Program-made: the position numbers and the translations under genes
In this document: positions 1 to 8,262 of the stretch, in pieces
Position numbering within the stretch: the stretch's first letter is position 1
How the letters are laid out: every line of letters starts with the position of its first letter
The notes under the pieces: model-generated
Told to the model about the DNA's origin: nothing
The model's database searches: none
The model's input: the letters and a program-made list of their open reading frames with translations, nothing else
From: Nereida sp. MMG025
GTDB lineage: Bacteria; Pseudomonadota; Alphaproteobacteria; Rhodobacterales; Rhodobacteraceae
Length of the DNA stretch: 64,000 bases
Reading direction: 5' to 3'
NCBI RefSeq assembly: GCF_021654165.1
Contig: NZ_JAKFZN010000001.1
Coordinates: 62,001 to 126,000 of the forward strand

Positions 1-1
1 A

Positions 2-880
2 ATTCCGATTGATCACGAGGTGGCGCGCGATGTGTTTCGCGAATTCAATGCACATCAACGCAGTCAACCGATCCTGAACCTTGCCGCCTTTGTCCGTGGC
101 CCAAAGTGGATGCCGCGGTTTTTTCGGTCGGAAAGCAAACGCACCGCCGCCAAGATCAGACGTTTGATCGAAAAGCTGACCAGTGATCGCATGGTCCAAA
201 TCAAAGCGGGGACCGCGCCTGATGATCTGGCAACCAAGATCATGACCACCCCTGACCCGCATACCGGCGAGACGTTCAGCACAGAAGAAATGGTCGATCA
301 GGTGGCGATTTTCTTTCTTGCGGGCCATGAAACAAGCGCAAGCGCATTGGCGTGGACGCTCTATCTGCTGGCGCTTTATCCTGACTGGCAAGACAAGGTT
401 GCCGCTGAGGCGCAGGCGGCGGGGGATCTTGGGTTTTCAGATGTGGCGAAGTTACGCGTGACGCGCGATGTGTTTCGCGAAGCGTTGCGGCTCTATCCAC
501 CCGTGCCCATGATGGTGCGCGAAACAACCTGTCCTGTAACCTTTCGCAATCGCGATGTTCCAGTTGGAAGCCAAGTGGTTCTAAGTCCGTGGCACGTGCA
601 TCGTCACGAACGGCTTTGGGATGACCCGGACAGCTTTGACCCGACCCGATTTGAAACAGACAACGGCAAAACCTGCTTGCGGGACGCGTATATCCCGTTC
701 AGCGCAGGCCCGCGTGTTTGCACGGGGGCAGGCTTTGCGATGATTGAAGGAGTGCTGCTGCTGGCGGATGTAATGCGCCATTTCCGCTTTGAGGTGGATG
801 CCGACCGTCCGCCTGTGCCAGTGGCGCATCTGACCGTCAGATCAAAAAGCGGAATCTGGGTGCGCGCAACCCGTCGTTAG
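2..880 (+). CDS. Cytochrome P450, 5' end cut off by the window
   Basis: This is the C-terminal 292 residues of a cytochrome P450, a haem-thiolate monooxygenase. The frame is open to the left edge, so roughly the first third is missing. An I-helix oxygen-activation motif AGHET lies near visible residue 107, the K-helix ExxR motif (EALR) near 160, and the haem-ligand loop FSAGPRVCTG near 232-241, with the Cys ligand encoded at 719-721. No redox partner is adjacent. The stop overlaps that of the convergent aspartic protease by 4 bp. The substrate cannot be told from the sequence. The family call is secure. Confidence 0.93.
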   Translation: MPIDHEVARDVFREFNAHQRSQPILNLAAFVRGPKWMPRFFRSESKRTAAKIRRLIEKLTSDRMVQIKAGTAPDDLATKIMTTPDPHTGETFSTEEMVDQVAIFFLAGHETSASALAWTLYLLALYPDWQDKVAAEAQAAGDLGFSDVAKLRVTRDVFREALRLYPPVPMMVRETTCPVTFRNRDVPVGSQVVLSPWHVHRHERLWDDPDSFDPTRFETDNGKTCLRDAYIPFSAGPRVCTGAGFAMIEGVLLLADVMRHFRFEVDADRPPVPVAHLTVRSKSGIWVRATRR

Positions 881-1455
881 CGGGTTAAGACCAGTTCTCC
901 GCCTCTGATGGAAATCTCGGAAAACTGGTTCAGGTAGGTCATCCCGAGAAGGCTTTGAAACATCTCGCCGCCGTTGACGGTGGCGCGTAGGTTGGTGTCC
1001 ACGACAGGGCCAAGACGCACCTCATCCAGCGTGACCGCAGCCGTCTGTACAGGCCCGTTGGCCGTTAGAGCACGACCAAAATAATCCAGTGTTGCAGGAT
1101 CGAGCCCGATGCGTTCGGCGTCTTGTTTGGTCAAAACGACCTCGCTTGCCCCTGTGTCGACGACAAATTCGATGGGGGTGCCATTCACTTCCAGCATAAG
1201 ATGATAATGCCCGTCCCCTTGACGCGGCACGATGATTTGTCCGCCCTCGGATACCGTTTGGAAGGGGGCAACGGTTTGGCGCACATCTTCCCAAAGGCCA
1301 ACGCCCGCAATGGCGCCCACGATAATCAGCGCCCAGATCGCGGCCATCTGAAGGGTTTTGCCGATGTTTTTGCGTTGGCTTATCAAATAGCTGCCTGCAA
1401 TCGCCCCCACCAAGAGCGTTAGATAAATCAGCTGTGCGGTATCCATATTATCCAT
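877..1455 (-). CDS. Membrane-anchored retropepsin-like aspartic protease
   Basis: A 192-residue protein with two predicted N-terminal membrane segments (about 8-24 and 36-54), followed by a single retropepsin-like domain. The active-site motif DTGAS is at residues 100-104, preceded by hydrophobic residues as in clan AA proteases. One catalytic Asp per chain implies that it works as a dimer, probably on the periplasmic side. It matches the TIGR02281-type family common in alphaproteobacteria, whose substrates are not well known. The start could be Met1 or Met4. It is convergent with the P450 gene and lies just downstream of marC on the same strand. Confidence 0.85.
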   Translation of the reverse strand: MDNMDTAQLIYLTLLVGAIAGSYLISQRKNIGKTLQMAAIWALIIVGAIAGVGLWEDVRQTVAPFQTVSEGGQIIVPRQGDGHYHLMLEVNGTPIEFVVDTGASEVVLTKQDAERIGLDPATLDYFGRALTANGPVQTAAVTLDEVRLGPVVDTNLRATVNGGEMFQSLLGMTYLNQFSEISIRGGELVLTR

Positions 1456-1472
1456 GATGCTTATGTAGGGTC

Positions 1473-2102
1473 TTAAACGCCAATGCCAAAGGCCTTCAGG
1501 CCATCCATGACAAATTGCACCGACAACGCAGCCAACAGCATACCAAACAAACGACTGACGATGGTGACACCGGTTTTGCCAAGGGCGCGTTCAATGGGCC
1601 CTGCCAAAAGGAAAAGGACAAAGGCAAGCCCGACCACCGCGATCATCACCGCCGATACTGCCATAAACCCGAACCAGTCTTGATCCCCTGTCAAAAGGAT
1701 CATTGAGGCAATGGCACCGGGCCCCGCTATCAACGGGATTGCGATGGGAAAGACGGATGGATCGTCGTCGACAGCTGTATCGTTTTGTGCGCCTTCGGCT
1801 TGATCTTCGCGCCGCGACTGGCGCCGCTCGAACAGCATATCCAGCGCGGTGAGGAACAAAAGTATGCCGCCCGCAATGCGAAACGCGGGCAGGGTGATGC
1901 CGACAAATCCGATCACTGCCTCGCCAAAGAGGCCAAAAAGAAGCAATACCGCGATGCCGATGATACAAGCCCTTGCCGCTACGGCGCGTCGTTGTTTGGG
2001 CGTCATCCCTTGGGTCAAAGCAACGAACAAAGGGGTAAGACCGATAGGATCAATGATCACAAACAAGGTGGCAAAAGCCGTGATCAGAAGCGCCGCATCC
2101 AT
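1473..2102 (-). CDS. MarC family integral membrane protein
   Basis: A 209-residue, strongly hydrophobic protein with about six transmembrane segments and a polar, acidic insertion near residues 94-118. The N-terminal half carries the family's IDPIGLTPLFVALT-type motif, and a second half-repeat contains PIAIPLIAGPGAI. MarC (UPF0056) proteins were once linked to multiple antibiotic resistance in E. coli, but their true role is unresolved. Its start overlaps the stop of the upstream ABC-F gene (TAATG), so the two are probably translationally coupled. Confidence 0.9.
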   Translation of the reverse strand: MDAALLITAFATLFVIIDPIGLTPLFVALTQGMTPKQRRAVAARACIIGIAVLLLFGLFGEAVIGFVGITLPAFRIAGGILLFLTALDMLFERRQSRREDQAEGAQNDTAVDDDPSVFPIAIPLIAGPGAIASMILLTGDQDWFGFMAVSAVMIAVVGLAFVLFLLAGPIERALGKTGVTIVSRLFGMLLAALSVQFVMDGLKAFGIGV

Positions 2103-3946
2103 TACTTTTGTGCCTTTTCGAGCTTTTCAGATGCAGCCATCCACAGCGCTTCGGCGCGGTCCTGGGCATCCATAACTTCGGCGTATTTCTTTTGCCAGAC
2201 AGCGGCTTCATCTGCTTTTCCGTCTTCATACAGCGCGGGGTCTGCCAGCTTCTTGGCCAGTTTGTTTGCCATATCCGCAATCTTGGTCATGCGCTCTTCG
2301 CATTTGCGCACCTCGGCCTTCATCGCCAAAATCTGATCGCGGCTGGCTTTTGGCTTGGCAGGTTTTGGTTTGGATTTCGCAGGGGCGTCATTTTGCAACA
2401 ACAGCTTGCGATAGGCTTCCAGATCATCGGGGTAGGGCGCGACATTGCCGTCTTTTACCAGCCACAGCCTGTCCGCGACCAACGACAGAAGATGCATGTC
2501 ATGGCTGACCAGCACGACCGCACCGGAATAAGCCGTGAGCGCTTCGACCAACGCCTCGCGGCTTTCGATATCAAGGTGGTTTGTCGGCTCATCGAGGATC
2601 AACAGATGGGGTGCATCAATGGTCGCCAGAAGAAGCGATAGCCGCGCTTTTTGTCCGCCGGACAGTTTGCCGACCACTGTATCGGCCTGATCGGCGCCAA
2701 GACCAAATCCTGCAAGGCGCGCGCGCAGTTTGCTTTGCATCTCGTTTGGACGCAGGCGTTTGATATGATCCAAGGGGGTTTCATCGATAAAGAGTTCATC
2801 GACCTGATGCTGCGCAAAATACCCGATGCGCAGTTTGGACGATTGCACCATGCGCCCGCCCATCGGCTCAAGCCGGGCAGACAGCAGTTTGGACAAGGTC
2901 GATTTGCCCTGACCGTTTTTGCCCAAAAGCGCGATGCGGTCGTCCTGATCAATCCGCAGATCCAGCTTTTTCAACACAGTCGTGTCGCCATAGCCCACCG
3001 CGCCGTTTTCAACGCGAATAATGGGCGGGGATAACTCCTCTGGTTCAGGGAAGCTGAACACGCGTTTGGCGGCGTCTTCGGGTGCTGTGATCGTTTCCAT
3101 TTTCTCAAGCATTTTGACACGCGATTGCGCTTGCTTGGCTTTCGAGGCCTTGGCCTTGAAACGGTCAACAAAGCTTTGAAGATGCGCGCGGCGGGCATCT
3201 TGCTTTTTCGCCGCAGCCGCCTGAATTGCACGTTGTTCGGCACGTGCCTTGGCGAATTGGTCATAGCCGCCCGCCCAAAGCGTCAGCTTGCGCCCTTCGA
3301 GGTGCAAGATATGGTCAACAGCGCGGTTCAGCAGGCCGCGGTCGTGGCTGATGATGACAACAGTGTGCGGATATTTCGCCAGATACGTTTCAAGCCACAA
3401 AGCGCCTTCAAGATCCAGATAGTTGGTCGGCTCATCCAGCAGCAACAAATCAGGCTGCGCAAAGAGCACACCAGCAAGGGCAACACGCATCCGCCAGCCG
3501 CCCGAAAAGGCAGAGCAAGGCATCAGTTGTTCGGGCGCATCAAACCCCAACCCCTTAAGGATGGCACTGGCGCGTCCTTCTGCAGACCATGCATCAATAT
3601 CGGCCAGTCGCGTCTGGATATCTGCAATGCGCGCAGGATCGGTGGCGGTTTCGGCCTCGGCCATCAGACTGCTGCGTTCCGTATCGGCCTGCAGCACGGT
3701 CTCAAGGAGCGATGTGTCGGACGAAGGCACCTCTTGCGCGACACCACCAATCTTGGCCCGATCTGGCAGCGATATGCTGCCGCCCTCTAGTGCCAATTCG
3801 CCTTTGATAATACGAAAAAGCGTTGTCTTGCCTGCACCGTTTGGTCCGACAAGACCCACTTTATGGCCTGTCGGGATGGACGCGGACGCGCCTTCAAACA
3901 AGGGGCGGCCTTCCATGGCGAAGCTGATATCTTGAATGCGTAACAT
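2102..3946 (-). CDS. ABC-F family ATPase (Uup/YheS-like)
   Basis: A 614-residue soluble protein with two ABC ATPase domains and no membrane segment, the ABC-F layout of ribosome-associated translation factors. Walker A of domain 1 is GPNGAGKTT at 34-42, with a variant signature (FSGGW). Domain 2 has GKNGQGKST near 340 and a canonical LSGGQ. Between them is a basic, Lys/Ala-rich linker of the P-site tRNA interaction type. After about residue 525 comes a charged Lys/Glu-rich extension that is probably a coiled coil. It overlaps marC by one base-pair triplet. The exact subfamily (Uup or YheS) is uncertain. Confidence 0.92.
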   Translation of the reverse strand: MLRIQDISFAMEGRPLFEGASASIPTGHKVGLVGPNGAGKTTLFRIIKGELALEGGSISLPDRAKIGGVAQEVPSSDTSLLETVLQADTERSSLMAEAETATDPARIADIQTRLADIDAWSAEGRASAILKGLGFDAPEQLMPCSAFSGGWRMRVALAGVLFAQPDLLLLDEPTNYLDLEGALWLETYLAKYPHTVVIISHDRGLLNRAVDHILHLEGRKLTLWAGGYDQFAKARAEQRAIQAAAAKKQDARRAHLQSFVDRFKAKASKAKQAQSRVKMLEKMETITAPEDAAKRVFSFPEPEELSPPIIRVENGAVGYGDTTVLKKLDLRIDQDDRIALLGKNGQGKSTLSKLLSARLEPMGGRMVQSSKLRIGYFAQHQVDELFIDETPLDHIKRLRPNEMQSKLRARLAGFGLGADQADTVVGKLSGGQKARLSLLLATIDAPHLLILDEPTNHLDIESREALVEALTAYSGAVVLVSHDMHLLSLVADRLWLVKDGNVAPYPDDLEAYRKLLLQNDAPAKSKPKPAKPKASRDQILAMKAEVRKCEERMTKIADMANKLAKKLADPALYEDGKADEAAVWQKKYAEVMDAQDRAEALWMAASEKLEKAQK

Positions 3947-3986
3947 ATGCGCGGTGTGTCAGGGGGCGCAGGGCAGGTCAAGCCGC

Positions 3987-4406
3987 TCAATACTGCGGTG
4001 GTCCTTTCAGTTCGATGCGGTTGCCAAAAGGGTCATGGATATAAATGGAATGACCAATGCCGCGTGCGCCCCCTTGGGTCAGTTCCTTTTCAATATGCAC
4101 GTTATTGGCAAGAAGATGCGCGCGCATTTCATCTGGGTCAAACGGTCCGACCGCCAGGCCCACATGGTCCATGTTTGTGCCGCGGGTCCGCTGCTGTGCT
4201 GCATAGGCAGCACGCGGATCGCTTGCATCCCAAAGACCGATCAGAACAGAGCCGAACCAAAGATGTGTCATCGCGATATCGGGGTATTCGAACCCCGGCA
4301 GACAGCCCAGGACACCACAGTAAAACTCTTTGGCCTTGGCCAGATCGTCTACCCAAAAAACAAGGTGATCAACGCCAACAGGCTGGACGGGAACAGGATT
4401 GGTCAT
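3987..4406 (-). CDS. VOC superfamily (glyoxalase-like) protein
   Basis: A 139-residue protein of the vicinal-oxygen-chelate fold with two beta-alpha-beta-beta-beta modules. Typical features are VDHLVFWVDDLAKAKEFY near the N-terminus, MDHVGLAV at about residues 79-86 and the closing IHDPFGNRIEL at 123-133. The metal-ligand pattern (His13, His81, Glu132) fits a metal-dependent VOC enzyme. The frame is open far upstream, but the ATG at 4406 begins the homologous part and leaves room for the ndk promoter. The substrate is unknown; glyoxalase I and fosfomycin-resistance relatives share the fold. Confidence 0.85.
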   Translation of the reverse strand: MTNPVPVQPVGVDHLVFWVDDLAKAKEFYCGVLGCLPGFEYPDIAMTHLWFGSVLIGLWDASDPRAAYAAQQRTRGTNMDHVGLAVGPFDPDEMRAHLLANNVHIEKELTQGGARGIGHSIYIHDPFGNRIELKGPPQY

Positions 4407-4508
4407 GCGCCAAAGGTAGCATGTTGATGATATGCGACCAGCCCCTTCCATCACGCGAAAAACCGTGTTACGCGGCGCGCAATTCAACACTCGGACGAGG
4501 AACATCCA

Positions 4509-4931
4509 ATGGCGATCCAACGCACTTTCAGCATCATCAAACCCGACGCAACACGCCGCAATCTGACAGGCGCGATCAACGCGAAACTCGAAGAAGCAGG
4601 TCTGCGCATCGTTGCGCAAAAGCGCATCCACCTGACCAAAGCCCAAGCTGGTGAATTCTACAAGGTGCACGCAGAACGCCCGTTCTACGACGAGCTGTGT
4701 GAATTCATGGCATCGGCACCGATCGTCGCGCAGGTTCTTGAGGGCGAAGACGCGATTGCGAAAAACCGTGAAGTTATGGGCGCAACGAACCCGGCAGATG
4801 CTGCCGCGGGAACCATCCGCGCCGAATTTGCCGAAAGCGTTGGTGAGAACTCGGTCCACGGGTCGGACGCGCCAGAAACGGCTGCGGAAGAAATTGCATA
4901 TTTCTTCTCGGGCCTCGAAATGGTTGGCTAA
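4509..4931 (+). CDS. ndk: Nucleoside diphosphate kinase
   Basis: A 140-residue protein that transfers the gamma phosphate of ATP to nucleoside diphosphates through a phosphohistidine. The catalytic histidine is His117 in NSVHGSD, and the N-terminal [12 protein letters not shown] motif is canonical. The length is exactly that of bacterial Ndk. The upstream GAGGAACATCC provides the ribosome binding site. The gene is monocistronic, divergent from the VOC gene, and followed at once by a strong intrinsic terminator. Confidence 0.98.
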   Translation: MAIQRTFSIIKPDATRRNLTGAINAKLEEAGLRIVAQKRIHLTKAQAGEFYKVHAERPFYDELCEFMASAPIVAQVLEGEDAIAKNREVMGATNPADAAAGTIRAEFAESVGENSVHGSDAPETAAEEIAYFFSGLEMVG

Positions 4932-4957
4932 AACCTGCAAAGGTTTACGTGTGTTTG

Positions 4958-4987
4958 GCGTCGTCCCCCTGGGGGCGGCGCTTTTTT
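4958..4987 (+). terminator. Intrinsic terminator of ndk
   Basis: A GC-rich stem of about 10 bp (two G-U pairs) between GCGTCGTCCC and GGGGCGGCGC is followed by six T. The T-run touches the stop codon of the convergent TfoX-C gene, so it ends ndk transcription inside that gene's 3' end. Confidence 0.85.
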
Positions 4988-5318
4988 ATGGGCGGTGGCG
5001 GCGTATGCCAGTGCCTATGGTGTTCAGGATCGCTTCAACGCCCGTGTCATTATAGACGTTGGCTTCTTTGATCGCGTCAAAGCGTTTGCGCAGTGCAATT
5101 TTTTCTTCGCCTTTGCAGTCATTCCACGGACGCCCCTGTAGTGCCATGACCAGAACGTAATAGCCGATGAAATGGGGTGGGGTGCCCGCACGAAGCATCA
5201 TTGCGTAAGCGGTATCTGAGCCCAATGTGCGCAACTCTTCGGCCGTCGAAATACCTGCATCGCCCAGGCTTTTGGCAAAAGCGGGCCCAATATTTTTGAT
5301 TGTTTGCAGGTCGCTCAT
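4986..5318 (-). CDS. TfoX/Sxy C-terminal domain protein
   Basis: A 110-residue protein that begins with a helix-hairpin-helix-like stretch (LQTIKNIGPAFAKSLGDAGI, then TAEELRTLG), the hallmark of the TfoX C-terminal domain, and ends in a basic tail. Full-length TfoX/Sxy regulates competence genes in gammaproteobacteria, but stand-alone C-terminal domains in alphaproteobacteria have no assigned role. A DNA-binding or structural role is only inference. It is convergent with ndk. Confidence 0.8.
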   Translation of the reverse strand: MSDLQTIKNIGPAFAKSLGDAGISTAEELRTLGSDTAYAMMLRAGTPPHFIGYYVLVMALQGRPWNDCKGEEKIALRKRFDAIKEANVYNDTGVEAILNTIGTGIRRHRP

Positions 5319-5357
5319 GGTTGGGAGGGTGCCATGGGGGCGACCTGCAGGCCAGTG

Positions 5358-5498
5358 CTAGATGCTGGCGAAATCGGTAAACTGGTAGTCCGTTGGTGTC
5401 TTGGGCGCGGGCGCTGTGCCACGGGCCGAGATTGGTTTGGGAGAGCTTGTCTGGCGATCGGTCTTGGGATCGGTCGCGGGAGGAGTGCTGCTTGGCAT
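5358..5498 (-). CDS. Small Pro/Thr-rich hypothetical protein (46 aa)
   Basis: A 46-codon frame that begins after AAAGGAAAGATCG, a good ribosome binding site at proper spacing. The product is rich in Pro, Thr, Ser and Lys, is probably disordered, and ends in an aromatic tail DYQFTDFASI. I considered a DUF1674 (SDHAF4-like) assignment, but the conserved GDWE-type C-terminal motif is absent. It sits upstream of the TfoX-C gene on the same strand. Only the start context and position support it. Confidence 0.4.
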   Translation of the reverse strand: MPSSTPPATDPKTDRQTSSPKPISARGTAPAPKTPTDYQFTDFASI

Positions 5499-5663
5499 CG
5501 ATCTTTCCTTTCTGCCTGAACCGACGCAAGGGCCGATTGTTTCTGTCGTGAGTTTAATCAGACGCAGGAATTGGGGCAAAAATGCGGCATGGCTGTGCGC
5601 TTTGCCCGTGAAAGGTCCGATGCGGAACTAATGTTGTGTTTTTGCAACGGGCCTGAAAAGACA

Positions 5664-5693
5664 AAACGCGTCGATGACGGCGCGTTTTTAAAG
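5664..5693 (+). terminator. Weak intrinsic terminator-like hairpin
   Basis: AAAACGCG and CGCGTTTT form a stem around a 10-nt loop, ending in TTTTTAAA. It lies in the gene-poor stretch 5499-5722, where I see no further gene. It may end read-through from either side. The support is weak. Confidence 0.4.
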
Positions 5694-5722
5694 CTGTTTC
5701 CAAATATTGGGGGTAGGGGCGC

Positions 5723-6286
5723 CTAACGGCCCCATGTGCGCACGGGGCCGCAATCCATGTGAACAAAATTGGATTTCGAATAGCGTCCCACACCACCACC
5801 GGCACAGGCGGCAGCGGCGCGCGCCATTTGACTGACCGAGCGTGATTTAAGCCGAAGATCAGCGGCTTGCCCTTTCATGTGCAACGATTTCTTGGCAACG
5901 CCGCCAGAGCGTGACCGTAGCATCGCATTGGTTTGCGGCGTGCGGTAGCCCGACAACAACATGTAAGGATCGTTTGCATCCATCAGGTTATGGGCGGCAG
6001 ACATCACATCGATTGTGCGTGTGTCGATGCGTGTATCTTTGTCCTGACGCCAGTCGCGCATGAACCAGTTTACTTCTTTCAGGGCTTCTTTCAGGTAGTC
6101 ACCTTCGATCCAATAGATCATGTCGATGTTTTCACCTGTGCGCCCCGAATACATCCGGATGCGGCGGACATCGCCCGCGCCGCGCAGAAATCCTGCTGCG
6201 TTGGAATAAGTCGGTGCTGCTGTGATCGCTGTCGCTGCAAAAGCGCCAAGCAATCCGCGGCGTGTCAGAAGTGAGCTGTTGGTCAT
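5723..6286 (-). CDS. DUF882 (YcbK-like) M15-type peptidoglycan peptidase, Tat-exported
   Basis: A 187-residue protein with a twin-arginine-type signal (TRRGLLGAF at about 8-16, then an Ala-rich h-region). The mature part is a DUF882/peptidase M15-like domain: SGYRTPQTN near 112-120, a zinc site HMKGQAAD with His136 and Asp143, and FVHMD with His176. Such proteins act on cell-wall peptides in the periplasm. It is divergent from an L,D-transpeptidase gene, a pairing that fits joint work on peptidoglycan cross-links. Enzyme specificity is not visible. Confidence 0.88.
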   Translation of the reverse strand: MTNSSLLTRRGLLGAFAATAITAAPTYSNAAGFLRGAGDVRRIRMYSGRTGENIDMIYWIEGDYLKEALKEVNWFMRDWRQDKDTRIDTRTIDVMSAAHNLMDANDPYMLLSGYRTPQTNAMLRSRSGGVAKKSLHMKGQAADLRLKSRSVSQMARAAAACAGGGVGRYSKSNFVHMDCGPVRTWGR

Positions 6287-6602
6287 CGGTCCCCGAACCC
6301 TTAAGCTTTCATTACCTGTGTGAACCGCATCTTTGCGTGTTCATCTGCCTATCTCCCCAGATATGCCGTGTGTATGGCATAGCCAGAATCAGCATCCAAG
6401 CCCCGTTTCGCAAAAGACCAAAATTCAAATGCTTTTCGGCAAATTATCGCTGAAATCTGCCATCTGATGCGAAATGACCCGTTTTGTCCTTAACGGGCGC
6501 GGCAAGGGTGCCACATCTTTGGATAACCTAGAAATATGGCTAAAATGTGAATGGACAGGCAGCAATCGTTTCTAGACAACCGACACTAATAACGCGCAAC
6601 AC
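6287..6602. other. Divergent intergenic region of two wall-remodelling genes
   Basis: These 316 bases separate the divergent DUF882 and L,D-transpeptidase genes. Apart from the plus-strand promoter candidate at 6519-6546 I see no small gene, repeat or clear operator. The GC content is below that of the flanking genes. Confidence 0.6.
6519..6546 (+). promoter_or_regulatory. Sigma-70-type promoter candidate for the L,D-transpeptidase gene
   Basis: TTGGAT and TAAAAT are separated by 16 bases, and the predicted start point near 6553 is about 50 bases before the start codon. This is a motif match only. Confidence 0.5.
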
Positions 6603-8228
6603 ATGATGAGGGATGAGATGGTTCTGCTCCAAACTCGCTTTTCTAGCTTTTTTCTAGCAATTTTGATGGGGCTGGCCCTCTGGATTGTTCCCGCAACACC
6701 TGGGTCTGCCCAGGTCACACAGCTTAAACAAGCCATTGCCGAAGCGGCGGCGAAAGACAAAGATATCGCCGCTTTTTACAAAGCCACAGGTTACAAACCT
6801 TTGTGGGTGGGCATCACGGGTAAAGATCGTGCACGGCGCAATGCATTTTTGAACGCAGTTGATGCGGCGGCCGATCACGGTCTTCCATCGCAACGCTATG
6901 ACGCAAATGAATTGAAAGCGCTGATCTCGTCGGCCAAAGGACCCAAGGCGCGGGGCGCTTTGGAAGTCGAAATGAGCCGCCGCTTCCTGCAATACGCGCG
7001 CGACATCCAAACCGGCATTCTAAAGCCGTCGTCGGTGGATGGCGATATCGTCCGCAAAATCCCCTACCGCGACCGCCTTGCGACACTTGACGCATTTTCG
7101 AAGTCGAACGCGAACGGATTTATCAAATCACTTCCGCCTAAAAACCCCGAATACACCCGCTTGATGAAAGCAAAACTGGATATGGAACGCCAGCTGGCCC
7201 GCGGTGGTTGGGGCGCGAAGGTCGGGGCCAAGTCGCTCAAGCCTGGTCAATCAGGCGCGAATGTCGTGCAGCTGCGTGATCGTTTGGTCGCGATGGGCTT
7301 CATGCGCAAATCATCATCCGCCAGCTATGACGCAAACCTGCAAAAGGCGGTTCAGCTTTTTCAACAGGCCAATGGTCTGAGCCCCGATGGTGTGGCCGGT
7401 GCAAGCACAATCGCGGCGATCAACGTGCCTATGGAATCGCGTTTGCAACAGGTCATCGTCGCGATGGAGCGCGAGCGCTGGATGAACCGTCCACGCGGCA
7501 AGCGCCACGTGATGGTCAACCTGACAGATTTCACCGCAAAGATCGTTGATGGTAACTCGGTCACGTTCAGCACCCGCAGTGTAATTGGGAAAAACCAAGA
7601 TGACCGTCGCAGCCCGGAATTCTCGGATGTGATGGAATTCATGGTAATCAACCCGAGTTGGTATGTGCCCCGTTCCATCGTGGTCAAAGAATACCTGCCG
7701 GCGATGAAGCGTAACCGTAACGCCAACAGCTACCTTGAGATCACAGATAGCAAAGGTCGCAAGGTAAGCCGCTCATCCATTAACTTCGCGAAATACGACG
7801 AAAAATCGTTCCCCTATAACATGCGCCAGCCGCCAAGCCGCGGTAACGCGTTGGGCCTTGTGAAGTTTATGTTCCCCAACAAATACAACATCTACCTGCA
7901 TGACACGCCTGCAAAAAACCTGTTCAGTCGCCAGGTGCGCGCCTTCAGCCACGGCTGTATCCGCCTGAACGACCCGTTTGATTTTGCCTATGCCCTTCTG
8001 GCCAAGCAAACGAGCGACCCGCAGGGGTTCTTCCAAGCCAAGCTGAAGTCTGGCCAGGAAAGCTACGTCAATCTCAAGGAACCTGTGCCTGTGCATATCA
8101 TGTACCGTACGGCCTATACGGACGCGAAGGGCACATTGAACTTCCGCAACGATATCTACGGCCGTGACGCCCGAATTTGGCGCGCCTTGTCGCGTGAAGG
8201 GGTGGCCCTGCGCTCTGTAGGCGGGTAA
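6603..8228 (+). CDS. L,D-transpeptidase (YcbB/LdtD-like)
   Basis: A 541-residue exported enzyme. A signal peptide covers about residues 1-37 (cleavage near GSAQ). It is followed by an N-terminal scaffold, a peptidoglycan-binding helical domain at about 208-262 (LKPGQSGANVVQLRDRL) and a YkuD catalytic domain from about 295. The catalytic motif FSHGCIRLN places the nucleophile at Cys452 with His450 next to it. The length and order match YcbB, which makes 3-3 cross-links in peptidoglycan. The start could also be at Met6. Its divergent DUF882 neighbour supports a cell-wall role. Confidence 0.93.
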   Translation: MMRDEMVLLQTRFSSFFLAILMGLALWIVPATPGSAQVTQLKQAIAEAAAKDKDIAAFYKATGYKPLWVGITGKDRARRNAFLNAVDAAADHGLPSQRYDANELKALISSAKGPKARGALEVEMSRRFLQYARDIQTGILKPSSVDGDIVRKIPYRDRLATLDAFSKSNANGFIKSLPPKNPEYTRLMKAKLDMERQLARGGWGAKVGAKSLKPGQSGANVVQLRDRLVAMGFMRKSSSASYDANLQKAVQLFQQANGLSPDGVAGASTIAAINVPMESRLQQVIVAMERERWMNRPRGKRHVMVNLTDFTAKIVDGNSVTFSTRSVIGKNQDDRRSPEFSDVMEFMVINPSWYVPRSIVVKEYLPAMKRNRNANSYLEITDSKGRKVSRSSINFAKYDEKSFPYNMRQPPSRGNALGLVKFMFPNKYNIYLHDTPAKNLFSRQVRAFSHGCIRLNDPFDFAYALLAKQTSDPQGFFQAKLKSGQESYVNLKEPVPVHIMYRTAYTDAKGTLNFRNDIYGRDARIWRALSREGVALRSVGG

Positions 8229-8262
8229 ACCTGCTCCCGAAACCATCTTCGGGAAACGCCAT

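Noticed and set aside
5358-5498. 46-aa protein as a DUF1674 succinate dehydrogenase assembly factor
   Set aside because: The short Pro-rich form is similar, but the conserved Gly-Asp-Trp-Glu motif at the C-terminus is missing and no sdh gene is near.
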